Shown: positions 32,811 to 46,497 of the stretch, piece after piece
How the letters are laid out: each line of letters starts with the position of its first letter
How positions within the stretch are numbered: the first letter of the stretch is position 1
DNA from: Mycobacterium shimoidei
GTDB lineage: Bacteria; Actinomycetota; Actinomycetes; Mycobacteriales; Mycobacteriaceae
DNA length: 64,000 nt
Assembly (NCBI GenBank): GCA_002101905.1
Contig: LQPU01000032.1
Coordinates: 1-64,000 of the forward strand
Direction of reading: 5' to 3'
Made by a program: the position numbers and the translations under genes
Notes under the pieces: model-generated
The model's database searches: none
What the model was told of the DNA's origin: nothing
Seen by the model: only the letters and a program-made list of their open reading frames with translations

Positions 32811-33704
32811 TCAGCGAATGGCGCCGACGATGTCGCTGGACATCACCGCCAGCTGAGAGGACCACGAACCCCAGCCGTTGTCGGCCTGCGGGAACTCGAA
32901 GTGCCCGTTGTGGCCGCCGACGTTGCGGTACTGCTGGTAGAAGAAGTGGCCGTCACCGGCGGCCCAGGCCTGCTGGCCGATCACCGCGGCCGGGTTACTG
33001 GCGCCGCCCTGCGGGGCGTACACCCATACCCGGGTGTTGTTGGCGGCCAGCAGCGCGGCGTGTTCGTCCGGGTCGTGCCACTTCCACCGCCCGAGCTGCG
33101 GGGCGCCCCACATGCCGTAGGCGTCGACGCCGCCGAATTGCGCCATGCCGGCGGTGATTGCGCCGTTCTCGTCGGTGCCCGACGGGCGCAGGATGCCCGA
33201 CATCGAACCGGCATAGCCGTACCGGTCGGGGTGGAAGCACGCCAGTGCCATCGCGCCGTAGCCGCCTTGGCCGGCGCCGACGACCGCGTGGCCATTCGGG
33301 GCCAGTCCCTTGTTGGCGGCCAGCCAGTCCGGCAGCTCGCTGGACAAGAAGGTGTCCCACTGCTTGCTGCCGTCCTGTTCCCAGTTGGTGTACATGCTGT
33401 AGGCGCCACCGGCCGGGGCCGCCACCGAGATGCCCTTGCCGGCAAGCGTGTTCATGGCGTTACCCGCGGTCACCCAGTTGCTGAGCTCTGGATGGGCGTC
33501 GAACGCGTCCAGCAGCACGACCATGTGCGGGCCGCCGGCCAGGAAGGCCACCGGGATGTCGCGGCCCATCGCGGCCGACGGCACCATCAGGTTTTCGTAG
33601 TTCGCCGCACGCGCCGCACCGGCGCCCGTTACCAGCACCACTCCCGATGCGACCGTCAGCACGGCAGCGAACAGCACCCTTGCCAGCGTCGACAGACCCC
33701 TCAT
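32811..33704 (-). CDS. fbpD: Antigen 85-like protein FbpD (MPT51 type), non-catalytic
   Basis: The 297-residue secreted protein of the antigen 85 fold has a signal peptide (LARVLFAAVLTVASGVVLVTGAGAARA) and a mature start at NYENLMVPS. GAGQGGYGAMAL stands where the Ag85 enzymes have GLSMAGS, so the catalytic serine is replaced by Gln and mycolyltransferase activity is not expected. Family knowledge describes MPT51 as a fibronectin and sugar-binding protein. The start at ATG 33704, with GAGGTGG just upstream, is preferred over an upstream in-frame start. It lies 101 bp from the Rv3802c-type gene and 147 bp after fbpA. Confidence 0.93.
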   Translation of the reverse strand: MRGLSTLARVLFAAVLTVASGVVLVTGAGAARAANYENLMVPSAAMGRDIPVAFLAGGPHMVVLLDAFDAHPELSNWVTAGNAMNTLAGKGISVAAPAGGAYSMYTNWEQDGSKQWDTFLSSELPDWLAANKGLAPNGHAVVGAGQGGYGAMALACFHPDRYGYAGSMSGILRPSGTDENGAITAGMAQFGGVDAYGMWGAPQLGRWKWHDPDEHAALLAANNTRVWVYAPQGGASNPAAVIGQQAWAAGDGHFFYQQYRNVGGHNGHFEFPQADNGWGSWSSQLAVMSSDIVGAIR

Positions 33705-33851
33705 GTCCACCTCACTCGTGTATCGCTTCATCAACCCCGTGCAGGGCCCCGGCCCGCAACGTAGTGAATCACACCACACTCGACGGGATAGATGGAACGA
33801 CTGACGGCGGCGACCATGAGGTCGCCGCCGTCGGCCATGTCGTTGTGCCGG

Positions 33852-35380
<1,529 letters not shown>

Positions 35381-37267
35381 CTACGGCCCGCCGGCCGGCA
35401 TCCCGTTGTACGCCGGGGCGCCGGCTTCGGGAATTTCGAGCCCACACCGGACCAGGTCGTAGAGCGGAACGCGGTCGATCCGATACTTGGTGAACTCATA
35501 GGAATGCAACAGGTTTGAGACGAACCGATGCGGGCCCATCGGCCCGCGAACCGAGTTGAGCACCGCCTGGGTCGCCGGACATTTCAGTGCTGCTTCCGCC
35601 TGGGCGACCCACTTGGCGTCGAGGTAGCCGGGAACACCCGGATACCACTTCACCCACGGGCCGTCGGCGATCACCCAGTCCGGGAACAAGTTCTTGTCGT
35701 GACCGATCCGGCCGTACTTCAGCCGGTCGGTATGCGTGGCAAGCGGATTCGCCAACCCGATCTGGTCGATTACCCGCACGTCCAGGCCGACATTCATGCC
35801 CAGCATGCCCAGGTTGGTGAAAAACACCGTGTGCGGGCCCTTTTCGTCCGGCCCGCGCGGTGCCTGCTCCGGAATCACCGGGACCAAGTCCCACCGGTCG
35901 TAATCGCCCGACGGCAGCAGCAGCGCGCCCTCCGGCGTGTTGTTCATCGCCACCAGAACCGCACGCATTCGCGGATAGTCCAGGTAGTCGGCCGCGGTGA
36001 GTGGATGCGCATGCCCGGTCGCCTGGGCGTAGAACCGCCGCTCGTCGACGATGCCCGAGTAGGTGACGCGGGTCGCGTCGTCACCCATCCCGGGCGAATT
36101 GGCCGCCCACAGCGACCATCCGGCCACCGCGAGCCACAACGCGCTGACGCTGCCCGCCAGCCAATAACCGGTCTCCCGGGTAAAGCGTGATCCGTCCGGA
36201 AACACGACGGGCACCACCGCCACCGGTGCCAGCAAACAAAACAGCGGCACCAGCAACACCCGGCCGTGCATGAAGTCGCCGCCTTGCCGGATCCAGTAAA
36301 AACCCTGAAGCAGGCCGCTGACGATGATGAACGCCACCACCGCGGCGGGGCTTTGCACGAAGCGGGCCAGCGGCCCGTATTCCCGCGGCGGGGTGCGCCT
36401 ATTCCAGACGGACCGGGCGCGGGAGGTCAGCAGCAGCAAACCCAGCACCAGCAACAGCAGCGCCGGCACCCACAGCGCGTAGGGGCGGTTGAAGTTGGAC
36501 AGGTAGCGCATCCCCTGTGGCCACTTGTCGCCGGCGGCGTCCTTGGCCAGCGCGGTCGCGGGGAACAACAGCGCGTAGTAACCCATCCGAAAGATCTGAT
36601 AGCCCACCGGAAGCAAGCCGCCGGCCAGCACGATCAGCGCCCGCCGCCGCCAGGTCCGCGCCGCGATCAGCATCATGATCAGCGCCAGGCCGCCGATCAG
36701 CGCCAGCTCGGGGCGCACCAGGACGCTGCAGCCCGCGACGAACGCCAGCGCACCGGTGAACAAACGGCCCGGCGGTCGGGTTCGCAAGGCCTGCGACCAG
36801 CAGACCATCATCCACCACAGCAGCCCCAGATAAGCCAGCACCAGCCCGTTTTCCAGACCGGATGTCGCGAAGTCGCGCGCCGGTGGCACCGCGATGTAGA
36901 CCAGCGCGCCGGCCGGCAGCATGATGGCGCGTTGGCCCAAAAGGCTTGGCGCATATAGCCGCCCGGTGCCCAGCATCAGCAGCACGACGCCGAGCGCACT
37001 CAGCGTCAGCGCCAGCACCAGCGCGACGTACTCCAGCCGCATCGGCCCGGCAAGCCAGCTGCCGGCGTAGATCAGATAGGTCCACAGCACCGACGTGTTC
37101 GCCTCCACCCGCTCTCCGGCGTTGAACACCGGACCGTTGCCGACCAACAGATTTCGCACCGTGCGCAAGACGATCAGTCCGTCGTCGGCGATCCAACGGC
37201 GTTGCCAGGCACCCCAACCGAACAGCGCAGCGACGATTGCCGCGCTGGCCCACAGACTGACTCGCAC
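35381..37267 (-). CDS. aftB: Terminal beta-(1-2) arabinofuranosyltransferase
   Basis: The 628-residue polytopic GT-C enzyme adds the terminal beta-1,2-arabinofuranose residues that are later mycolylated. It has many hydrophobic helices in the first 420 residues, with the acidic motif RRWIADDGLIVLRTVRNLL near residue 25. A soluble C-terminal domain follows (NSPGMGDDATRVTYSGIVDERRFYAQ, LFPDWVIADGPWVKWYPG). GTG 37267 (VRVSLW) is chosen by similarity. A frame extension to a TTG at 37372 would overlap the end of ubiA and is doubtful. It follows ubiA by 70 bp and belongs to the ubiA-to-aftB gene series. Confidence 0.93.
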   Translation of the reverse strand: MRVSLWASAAIVAALFGWGAWQRRWIADDGLIVLRTVRNLLVGNGPVFNAGERVEANTSVLWTYLIYAGSWLAGPMRLEYVALVLALTLSALGVVLLMLGTGRLYAPSLLGQRAIMLPAGALVYIAVPPARDFATSGLENGLVLAYLGLLWWMMVCWSQALRTRPPGRLFTGALAFVAGCSVLVRPELALIGGLALIMMLIAARTWRRRALIVLAGGLLPVGYQIFRMGYYALLFPATALAKDAAGDKWPQGMRYLSNFNRPYALWVPALLLLVLGLLLLTSRARSVWNRRTPPREYGPLARFVQSPAAVVAFIIVSGLLQGFYWIRQGGDFMHGRVLLVPLFCLLAPVAVVPVVFPDGSRFTRETGYWLAGSVSALWLAVAGWSLWAANSPGMGDDATRVTYSGIVDERRFYAQATGHAHPLTAADYLDYPRMRAVLVAMNNTPEGALLLPSGDYDRWDLVPVIPEQAPRGPDEKGPHTVFFTNLGMLGMNVGLDVRVIDQIGLANPLATHTDRLKYGRIGHDKNLFPDWVIADGPWVKWYPGVPGYLDAKWVAQAEAALKCPATQAVLNSVRGPMGPHRFVSNLLHSYEFTKYRIDRVPLYDLVRCGLEIPEAGAPAYNGMPAGGP

Positions 37268-37337
37268 CGTGGTGTCGTAGGGGAATGACGAGCGGGCCGG
37301 CACGGGGACGGGTCGGCGGGGTGAGGCCGTGGCGGTG

Positions 37338-38252
37338 CTAGCCGAACGCAACAGCAGCACCAACGGTCCCAATCCAGGTCAGCGCCAGAAGCTGTAAGAC
37401 TCTGTCGCGCAACGCAATATCTTCGGGTTCGCCTGCCAGCCCGCCGTCGACGTCGACCGCGTACCGCAGAACCGCGATGGTGAACGGAACCATCGACACC
37501 GCGAACCAGGTGCCGGTGTAGCGGTCGCGTTCGAACGCCCAGAGCCCGTAACAGACCACCAGCGCGGTCGCCGACATCGTCCACACGAAGCGCAGGTAGG
37601 TGCTGGTGTAGCTCTCCAGCGACTTGCGGATCTTGGCACCCGTTCGTTCGGCCAATTGCAGTTCGGCGTAGCGCTTGCCGGCGACCATGAACAGCGACCC
37701 GAATGCCGCCATCAGCAGAAACCATTGGGACAGGAAAATATCGGCAGCCGCGCCGCCGGCGATGGCCCGGATCAAATACGCCGATGAGACGATGCAAATG
37801 TCAATCACCGCTTGGTGTTTGAGGCCGAAGCAGTACGCCAACTGCATGCCGATATAGACGGCCATCACCACCGCCAAGTTCGGCGTCAGCCACCAGGCGA
37901 TGACGAGTGAGGCCACCCCGAGAATCGCCGCCAGCATGTAGGCCAGCCACTCAGGCACCACACCGGCCGCGATCGGCCGGAACCGCTTGGTGGGGTGCTC
38001 GCGATCGGCCTCCACGTCGCGGACGTCGTTGATCAGATAGACCGACGAGGCGGCCAGACAGAACACCACGAACGCGACGGCTTCTTTGCCGAGCACGTCG
38101 ACGTAGTTGTAGCGGACCTCGGTTCCCAGCGCGGCCACCGGCGCCGCCAGCACCAGCACGTTTTTCACCCATTGCCGTGGGCGGATCGCCTTGGCGACGC
38201 CAACGATCAGGTTTGCCGGAGGTCCGGTCACCGGCACCACGTCCTCACTCAT
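37338..38252 (-). CDS. ubiA: Decaprenyl-phosphate phosphoribosyltransferase
   Basis: The 304-residue membrane prenyltransferase of the UbiA superfamily joins decaprenyl phosphate to phosphoribosyl pyrophosphate, giving decaprenylphosphoryl-5-phosphoribose for arabinose donor synthesis. The first Asp-rich motif is NDVRDVEADREHPTKRFRPIA near residue 75. The N-terminus AIRPRQWVKN is typical. Eight to nine membrane segments alternate, with KRYAEL and a YTSTYLRFVW segment later. Its start is 10 bp after the phosphatase gene, and the pathway continues with that phosphatase, then DprE1/DprE2 elsewhere in this window. Confidence 0.95.
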   Translation of the reverse strand: MSEDVVPVTGPPANLIVGVAKAIRPRQWVKNVLVLAAPVAALGTEVRYNYVDVLGKEAVAFVVFCLAASSVYLINDVRDVEADREHPTKRFRPIAAGVVPEWLAYMLAAILGVASLVIAWWLTPNLAVVMAVYIGMQLAYCFGLKHQAVIDICIVSSAYLIRAIAGGAAADIFLSQWFLLMAAFGSLFMVAGKRYAELQLAERTGAKIRKSLESYTSTYLRFVWTMSATALVVCYGLWAFERDRYTGTWFAVSMVPFTIAVLRYAVDVDGGLAGEPEDIALRDRVLQLLALTWIGTVGAAVAFG

Positions 38253-38262
38253 CGGCCACCCC

Positions 38263-38809
38263 TTACAACCGCCCGTCTAGCCGGACCGCGGCGGCTGCCA
38301 CGGTCGCGCCGACACCCACGCCGACTGCCACGTCGCTGGGATAGTGCACGCCGAGCAGCATCCGAGACAACGCCATCGGCGGCACCAGCAGCGCCGGCAG
38401 CCGCGAGCCGGTGGCCCGCATCAGCAGCAGCGCCGCCGCGGTGGTGGAGGTGGCGTGCGCCGACGGGAAGCTCAGCCGGCTCGGGGTGCCGACGTGCACG
38501 GCGACCGCCGGATGGCGTGGCCGCTCGCGGCGCACCACCCGCTTGATCACCACGGCGGCAGCGTGCGCGGTGAACGCGCCGGCCCCCACCAAAAGCCATG
38601 CCCGCCACCGGTGCGGCTGCAGCAGCGCACCGAGCGCCGACACCGCCAGCCAGCCGAGGCTGTGTTCGCCGAAGTACGACAGGCCGCGCGCCGAACCCAG
38701 CATTCCGGGCCGCTCGGCCAGCGCCGATTGGATTGCCGCCAAGGCGCGCAGTTCCCCGCGTGGCGCGGTGACGCGACCCGGCGGCGCCTCCCGTGCGGGA
38801 GCGCGTTGC

Positions 38810-38817
<8 letters not shown>
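38263..38817 (-). CDS. PAP2-family decaprenylphosphoryl-5-phosphoribose phosphatase (Rv3807c type)
   Basis: The 184-residue membrane phosphatase is of the type 2 phosphatidic acid phosphatase family. The three signature motifs are visible: KRVVRRERP (KxxxxxxRP), FPSAHATS (PSxH), and SRMLLGVHYPSDVAVG (SRxxxxxHxxxD). It probably removes the 5-phosphate from the UbiA product before DprE1 acts. It lies between glfT2 and ubiA, overlaps the 3' end of glfT2 by 8 bp, and is 10 bp from ubiA. The first roughly 15 residues are variable; a later start is possible. A substrate other than decaprenylphosphoryl-phosphoribose cannot be excluded from sequence. Confidence 0.9.
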
Positions 38818-42145
<3,328 letters not shown>

Positions 42146-43105
42146 GTGCCGAACCGACGTCGACGCAGGCTTTCGACAGCCATGAGCGCAGTCGCCGCTC
42201 TGGCGGTCGCGAGTCCTTTTGCTTATGTCGCGGTCTGCCAATTGACGGCCGACACCAAACCGGCTCCCGAGCACCACGAGTTCGTCCGAGCCGCGGAAAT
42301 TACCGACCTGCCCGGCGAGCTGATCTCGGCGCTGTCCCAGGGACTGTCACAGTTCGGGGTCAACCTGCCGCCGGTGCCCAGCCTGACCGGCACCACATCG
42401 ACGGTCTCGCCGGGGTTGACCAGCCCGGGTCTGACCTCGCCCGGCCTCACGACGCCGGGTCTGACCACACCCGGCCTGACCACACCCGGCCTCACGACAC
42501 CTGGTCTGACCACACCCGGCCTGACCACACCGGGTGTGCCCACACCTGGCACGCCGGGCCTGACCGACCCGTCGCTCACCAGCCCGGACCTGACCGCGCC
42601 GGGTGCTACACCGGGCCTGACCACGCCGGGAGCTGCGCCGGGAACCACGATGCCGGGCACCACGATTCCCGGCGCCACGACGCCCGGCACCACCACGCCC
42701 GGGCTCACCGACCCGTCGCTGACCACCCCGGGGCTGACCAGCCCGGCCGGAGTCACGCCAGGACTGACCAGCCCGACGGGTGTGGACCCGGCGTTGCTCA
42801 GCCCGGGCCTCACCTCTCCGGGCGAGATGCCGATCAGCGAGCCGATCGGATTGGACCCCGGGTTGGGTGGCACCTACCCGATCCTCGGCGACCCCTCGTT
42901 GGGGGCGATGCCGGCGGCGAGCTCCAGTGGCGGCGGCGGCCTCATCAGTGAGGTGATGAATGCCGCCAACCAGCTCGGCGCCAGCCAGGCTATTGACCTG
43001 CTCAAGGGCTTGGTGATGCCGTCAATCGCGCAGGCCATGCAGGGCGCCGCCAACGGTGGGGCAGCCGCCGCGCCCGTCCCGGCGCCACCGCCTCCGCCGG
43101 CCTGA
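42146..43105 (+). CDS. pirG: Exported repetitive protein Erp (PirG)
   Basis: The 319-residue exported cell-surface protein needed for envelope integrity and virulence in several mycobacteria. GTG 42146 has GGAG 8 nt upstream. A basic start (VPNRRRRRLSTAMSAVAALAVASPFAYVAV) serves as signal sequence. A conserved block PGELISALSQGLSQFGVNLPPVPSLTG precedes the repeat region of PGLTS/PGLTT pentapeptides and degenerate relatives, roughly codons 88-230, and the C-terminal part carries ELGASQAIDLLKG-like sequence. Repeat number and wording vary between mycobacterial species. The terminator at 43142-43195 follows. Confidence 0.95.
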   Translation: MPNRRRRRLSTAMSAVAALAVASPFAYVAVCQLTADTKPAPEHHEFVRAAEITDLPGELISALSQGLSQFGVNLPPVPSLTGTTSTVSPGLTSPGLTSPGLTTPGLTTPGLTTPGLTTPGLTTPGLTTPGVPTPGTPGLTDPSLTSPDLTAPGATPGLTTPGAAPGTTMPGTTIPGATTPGTTTPGLTDPSLTTPGLTSPAGVTPGLTSPTGVDPALLSPGLTSPGEMPISEPIGLDPGLGGTYPILGDPSLGAMPAASSSGGGGLISEVMNAANQLGASQAIDLLKGLVMPSIAQAMQGAANGGAAAAPVPAPPPPPA

Positions 43106-43141
43106 TCCGGCCTGACCCGGCACATTTGGATTGTGTCCCCT

Positions 43142-43195
43142 AACGGCACCGCAGATGTTGGCTCACCCCTTCGGGCTCAACTCTGCGGTGCCGTT
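43142..43195 (+). terminator. Large hairpin after erp
   Basis: Perfect 14-bp inverted repeats (AACGGCACCGCAGA at 43142-43155 and TCTGCGGTGCCGTT at 43182-43195), with further partial pairing of GTTG and CAAC inside, form a stem-loop 37 nt after the erp stop codon. There is no T-run, as is usual for mycobacterial terminators. It should separate erp from the downstream amidase-like gene. Confidence 0.75.
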
Positions 43196-43272
43196 GCCGG
43201 GTCGGTGAACTAGTCCACCGCCGCGCCGTGTCGCATCATAAGCAACAGACGTCACATAAGTAACATCGGTGC

Positions 43273-44883
43273 GTGCCGCTCCGCCGCCCGCCGGCGATAC
43301 TGTTCACCGCCGTCACAGCGACCCTCGTCGTCGTGCCGTGGGCACTCACGCCGAGCGCGCCTGAAGACCGGCCAGCCGGCCCCGGCGACACCCAACTCAC
43401 CCAGCAGCCCCTGGTCGGGCTGGGCGGAGGTGTATCGGTCCGGGAAATCAGCCGGCCGACACCGTTCTCCATGGTGGCGCTCACCGGCGGCGATCTGACC
43501 GGCACCTCGGCGCGGCTGCGCGCCAAGCGCGCCGACGGCTCCTGGGGTCCCTGGCACGACGCTGAGCCGCTGGGCTCGACCAGCGACGGCGGCCCGCACG
43601 GCACCGACGCCGTCTTTGTCGGCAAGACGACGACGGTGCAGATCGCGGTCACCCGGCCGGCCGATGCACCACTGACCACACCCCCGCCGGTCGCGAGGCG
43701 GACCGAGGCCGCACTGGGTTATCGCCCGGCGACGGTCGAAAAGCCACTGCCGCAGAACATTTCGGCGGTCCTGATCTCCCCGCCCCAGGCGCCGGCCGAC
43801 AACCAGTGGACACCGCCCGCGGCGGTGATCGCGCCGGGCCAACCACCCCACATCATCAGCCGCGAACAGTGGGGCGCAGACGAATCCCTCCGATGTGGAA
43901 CCCCGGTGTACGACAACGGGATTCGCGGCGCAGTGGTCCACCACACCGCGGAGAGCAACGACTACGGGCCGCTGGATTCCGCGGACATCGTCCGGTCGAT
44001 CTACGCCTACCACACCCAAACGCTGGGCTGGTGCGACATCGCCTACAACGCCCTGGTCGACAAGTACGGCCAGGTGTTCGAAGGCCGCGCCGGGGGGCTC
44101 AGCAGAGCGGTCGAGGGATCACACACCGGCGGATTCAACCGCGACACCTTCGGTGTGGCGATGATCGGCAACTTCGACGACGAGCCACCCACGCCGATTC
44201 AGCTGCGCACGCTGGGCCGGCTGCTCGGCTGGCGGCTGAGCATCGACCACGTCGACCCGCACGGCACCGTGGTGCTGACCTCGTCGGGCGGGCCCAACAC
44301 CAACTTCCCGGACGGCGCAACACCGGCATTGCCCGCGATATTCAGTCATCGCGACGTCGGCGCCACCGACTGCCCCGGCAACGTCGCGTACGCCCTGATG
44401 GACGAAATTCGGGATATCGCAGCAAGATTCAATGAACCACCGGGGCCGCAGGATCTGGAGGCAGCACTGCAGGGTGGCGAGATCCATGCCCGATGGCGGT
44501 CGATGGGCGGTATGAACAGCCCGCTGGGCGCGCCGACGTCGCCGGAGGCCACCGCGGCCGGTGACGCCCGGTATGCCACCTTCGACAAGGGTGCTATCTA
44601 CTGGTCGCCGGTGACCGGCGCCCAGCCGCTCACCGGCGCCATCTACGACGCCTGGGCAGCGCTCGGCTACGAGCGTGGCGCTTTGGGACTGCCGACCAGT
44701 GGGGAAATCCAAGAGCCGCAATGGATTTCGCAGAACTTCCAGCACGGCACGTTGAACTTCAACCGCGAGACCGGCCGCGTCACCCGGGTCATCGACGGCG
44801 TCGCGCAGGAATTACCGCCACCGTCGCCGAGCGGGCCCCCGGTGCAGCTGGAGCGGTTCTCACCGGTGCACCCGGCCGCCTGA
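43273..44883 (+). CDS. Exported amidase_2 / peptidoglycan-recognition-like protein with LGFP repeats (Rv3811 type)
   Basis: The 536-residue exported protein begins at GTG 43273 with a signal sequence (PPAILFTAVTATLVVVPWALTPSA). A central N-acetylmuramoyl-L-alanine amidase type 2 domain has zinc ligands apparent in AVVHHTAESNDY, FSHRDVGATDCPGN and the GWCDIAYNALVDKYGQVFEGR core. The C-terminal LGFP modules read GGMNSPLGAPTSPE and LGYERGALGLPTSGE and likely bind cell-wall polymers. The family is annotated as cell-surface protein Csp in M. tuberculosis. Peptidoglycan hydrolysis is inferred from the conserved ligands. It converges on the HAD gene, 12 bp away. Confidence 0.9.
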   Translation: MPLRRPPAILFTAVTATLVVVPWALTPSAPEDRPAGPGDTQLTQQPLVGLGGGVSVREISRPTPFSMVALTGGDLTGTSARLRAKRADGSWGPWHDAEPLGSTSDGGPHGTDAVFVGKTTTVQIAVTRPADAPLTTPPPVARRTEAALGYRPATVEKPLPQNISAVLISPPQAPADNQWTPPAAVIAPGQPPHIISREQWGADESLRCGTPVYDNGIRGAVVHHTAESNDYGPLDSADIVRSIYAYHTQTLGWCDIAYNALVDKYGQVFEGRAGGLSRAVEGSHTGGFNRDTFGVAMIGNFDDEPPTPIQLRTLGRLLGWRLSIDHVDPHGTVVLTSSGGPNTNFPDGATPALPAIFSHRDVGATDCPGNVAYALMDEIRDIAARFNEPPGPQDLEAALQGGEIHARWRSMGGMNSPLGAPTSPEATAAGDARYATFDKGAIYWSPVTGAQPLTGAIYDAWAALGYERGALGLPTSGEIQEPQWISQNFQHGTLNFNRETGRVTRVIDGVAQELPPPSPSGPPVQLERFSPVHPAA

Positions 44884-44895
44884 TCCCGGCGAGCG

Positions 44896-45714
44896 CTACG
44901 ACAGCCACCAGCGTTCCAACACCCGCGCCACCCCGTCGTCGGTGTTGGGTGCGGTGATCTCGTTGGCGGCGGCGATCGCGTCGGGGTGCGCGTTGCCCAT
45001 CGCGACGCCGTGACCGGCCCGCAGCAGCATCGGCACGTCGTTGGGCATATCCCCGAACGCGACCATGTCGTCGTCGGCGATGCCTGACGGCCGCGCAATC
45101 TCGGCGATACCGGTCGCCTTGTTGACGCCCTGCGGGACAATCTCGACCAGACCGTTGTTGGTGGAGTACGTGATATCGCCTTGGCTGTCAATATGTTTGG
45201 CTAGTTCGGCTGCCATGTCGCCGCTGCTGGCCCCGGCCTTGCGGATCAGCAGTTTGATCGCCGGTGCACTGAGCAAGTCCTCGATGGACACCTCGGTGTT
45301 GTCGGGGTTGAGCCAGGCGTGTTCATAACCCGGGGAGCTGACGAACTGCGGTGTCGCCGTGTCGTGGGCGCTGTGCCCGATCCGTTCGACGGCCAGCCCG
45401 ACCCCGGGAATGGTGCGCTTGGCGATCTCTGCCAGCTGTGCGAGCGTATCGACCGAGAGAGTGCGCGCCGAGACCACCTGGTCGGTTGCCGGGTCGTAGA
45501 TGACAGCGCCGTTGGCGCAGACCGCCATCGGTGCGAGGCCGAGTTCGTCGACAACCGGCTGCACCCAGCGCGGCGGACGTCCGGTGGCCAATACGAACCG
45601 CGTGCCGGCAGCGACCGCGGCGTGGACGACATTGCGGGTACGCGCGGTGATCTTCTCGTCGGCGGTGAGCAGGGTGCCGTCGACGTCGCAGGCGATGAGC
45701 GCTGGCAACGTCAC
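44896..45714 (-). CDS. HAD-superfamily Cof-type phosphatase (Rv3813c type)
   Basis: The 272-residue hydrolase has motif I IACDVDGTLLTADEK, motif II LATGRPPRW, the Lys motif KATGIAEIARPSGI, and motif IV AFGDMPNDVPML, characteristic of Cof-type IIB HAD sugar or nucleotide phosphatases. The substrate is unknown. GTG 45714, with AGGAG 6 nt upstream, matches the known N-terminus (LPALIACD). A longer open frame extends into the upstream acyltransferase gene and is rejected. It is the last of a three-gene minus-strand group with two acyltransferases, suggesting envelope lipid metabolism. Confidence 0.9.
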   Translation of the reverse strand: MTLPALIACDVDGTLLTADEKITARTRNVVHAAVAAGTRFVLATGRPPRWVQPVVDELGLAPMAVCANGAVIYDPATDQVVSARTLSVDTLAQLAEIAKRTIPGVGLAVERIGHSAHDTATPQFVSSPGYEHAWLNPDNTEVSIEDLLSAPAIKLLIRKAGASSGDMAAELAKHIDSQGDITYSTNNGLVEIVPQGVNKATGIAEIARPSGIADDDMVAFGDMPNDVPMLLRAGHGVAMGNAHPDAIAAANEITAPNTDDGVARVLERWWLS

Positions 45715-45751
45715 GGCAATCTCCTGTGGTCTAGACAGCCCGAACCCGGGC

Positions 45752-46492
45752 TCATGCTCCACGCTTTCGGGCCCGTTCGGCCCGTTCAGCTTCCTCGAGC
45801 ACTTTCGCCTCGTCCAGCGTGGGTGCTCCGCCACCGAGGCGGCGTGGTACCCAGAACGCCCCTTCGGGGTGGGGATATTCCTCTTGCACCCGGTGCAACA
45901 GCGACGTCATCTCGTCGCGCAGCGCGGTTTCGAGTTCTTCGACGCCGCCCCGCGGGGCGAGCGGCGGACCGGCCGCCACCGTGACCGGGATCTTCTTGCG
46001 CCCGAGGTTTCTGGGATGGTCTTTGGTCCAGATGCGCTGCGTGCCCCACACGATCAGCGGCACGATCGGCACCTGAGCCTCCAGCGCCATCCGGGCGGCG
46101 CCGGTTTTGAACTCCTTGAGCTCGAAGCTGCGGCTAATGGTGGCCTCCGGCATCAACCCGACCACTTCTCCCTCGCGTAGCCGTTGCACCGCGACGGCAT
46201 ACGCCTGTTTACCGGCCGCCCGGTCCACCGGGATGGTCTTGGTGTGCTTGATCAGGAAATTGACCACCTTCACCTGCTGCATCTCGGCCTTGATCATGTA
46301 GCGGATGCGTCGGCCCCGGTAATGCACGGCAAGCCCGGCCGGCAGCCAATCCACGTAGCTGGTGTGGTTGATCGCTATCACCACGCCGCCGGTGGCGGGA
46401 ATGTTCTCGAGGTTCTGAAAGGTGATGTCGGTCCCGGTGAGACGCACCAATGCCTTGGCGGCGATCTCGAGAGTTCGGAAAACCGGTTCCAT
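45752..46492 (-). CDS. 1-acyl-glycerol-3-phosphate acyltransferase family protein (PlsC type)
   Basis: The 246-residue acyltransferase has the HX4D motif in INHTSYVDWLPAGL and the PEATISRSFELKEFKTGAARMAL block near residue 130, which binds the glycerol-phosphate acceptor. WGTQRIWTKDHPRNLGRKKIPV is typical of this mycobacterial subgroup. ATG 46492 has GGAG 8 nt upstream. It follows the paralogue by 5 bp. M. tuberculosis has three such paralogues in tandem (Rv3814c-Rv3816c) and this window has two. The exact acceptor lipid is unknown. Confidence 0.9.
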   Translation of the reverse strand: MEPVFRTLEIAAKALVRLTGTDITFQNLENIPATGGVVIAINHTSYVDWLPAGLAVHYRGRRIRYMIKAEMQQVKVVNFLIKHTKTIPVDRAAGKQAYAVAVQRLREGEVVGLMPEATISRSFELKEFKTGAARMALEAQVPIVPLIVWGTQRIWTKDHPRNLGRKKIPVTVAAGPPLAPRGGVEELETALRDEMTSLLHRVQEEYPHPEGAFWVPRRLGGGAPTLDEAKVLEEAERAERARKRGA

Positions 46493-46497
46493 ACCCG

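Noticed and set aside
32790..32830. Possible MIRU fragment (plus-strand DDGVSEWRRR) at the fbpD 3' end
   Set aside because: It lacks the ATGA junctions and repeat period and overlaps the fbpD C-terminal codons; chance similarity is more likely.
37268..37372. Longer AftB from a TTG at 37372
   Set aside because: It would overlap ubiA, has no ribosome site and adds residues absent from the homologue; GTG 37267 fits better.
42410..42830. Direct repeats in erp considered as a CRISPR array or VNTR
   Set aside because: The repeats are in-frame degenerate PGLTS-type pentapeptide codons of the Erp protein and lack spacers of constant length.
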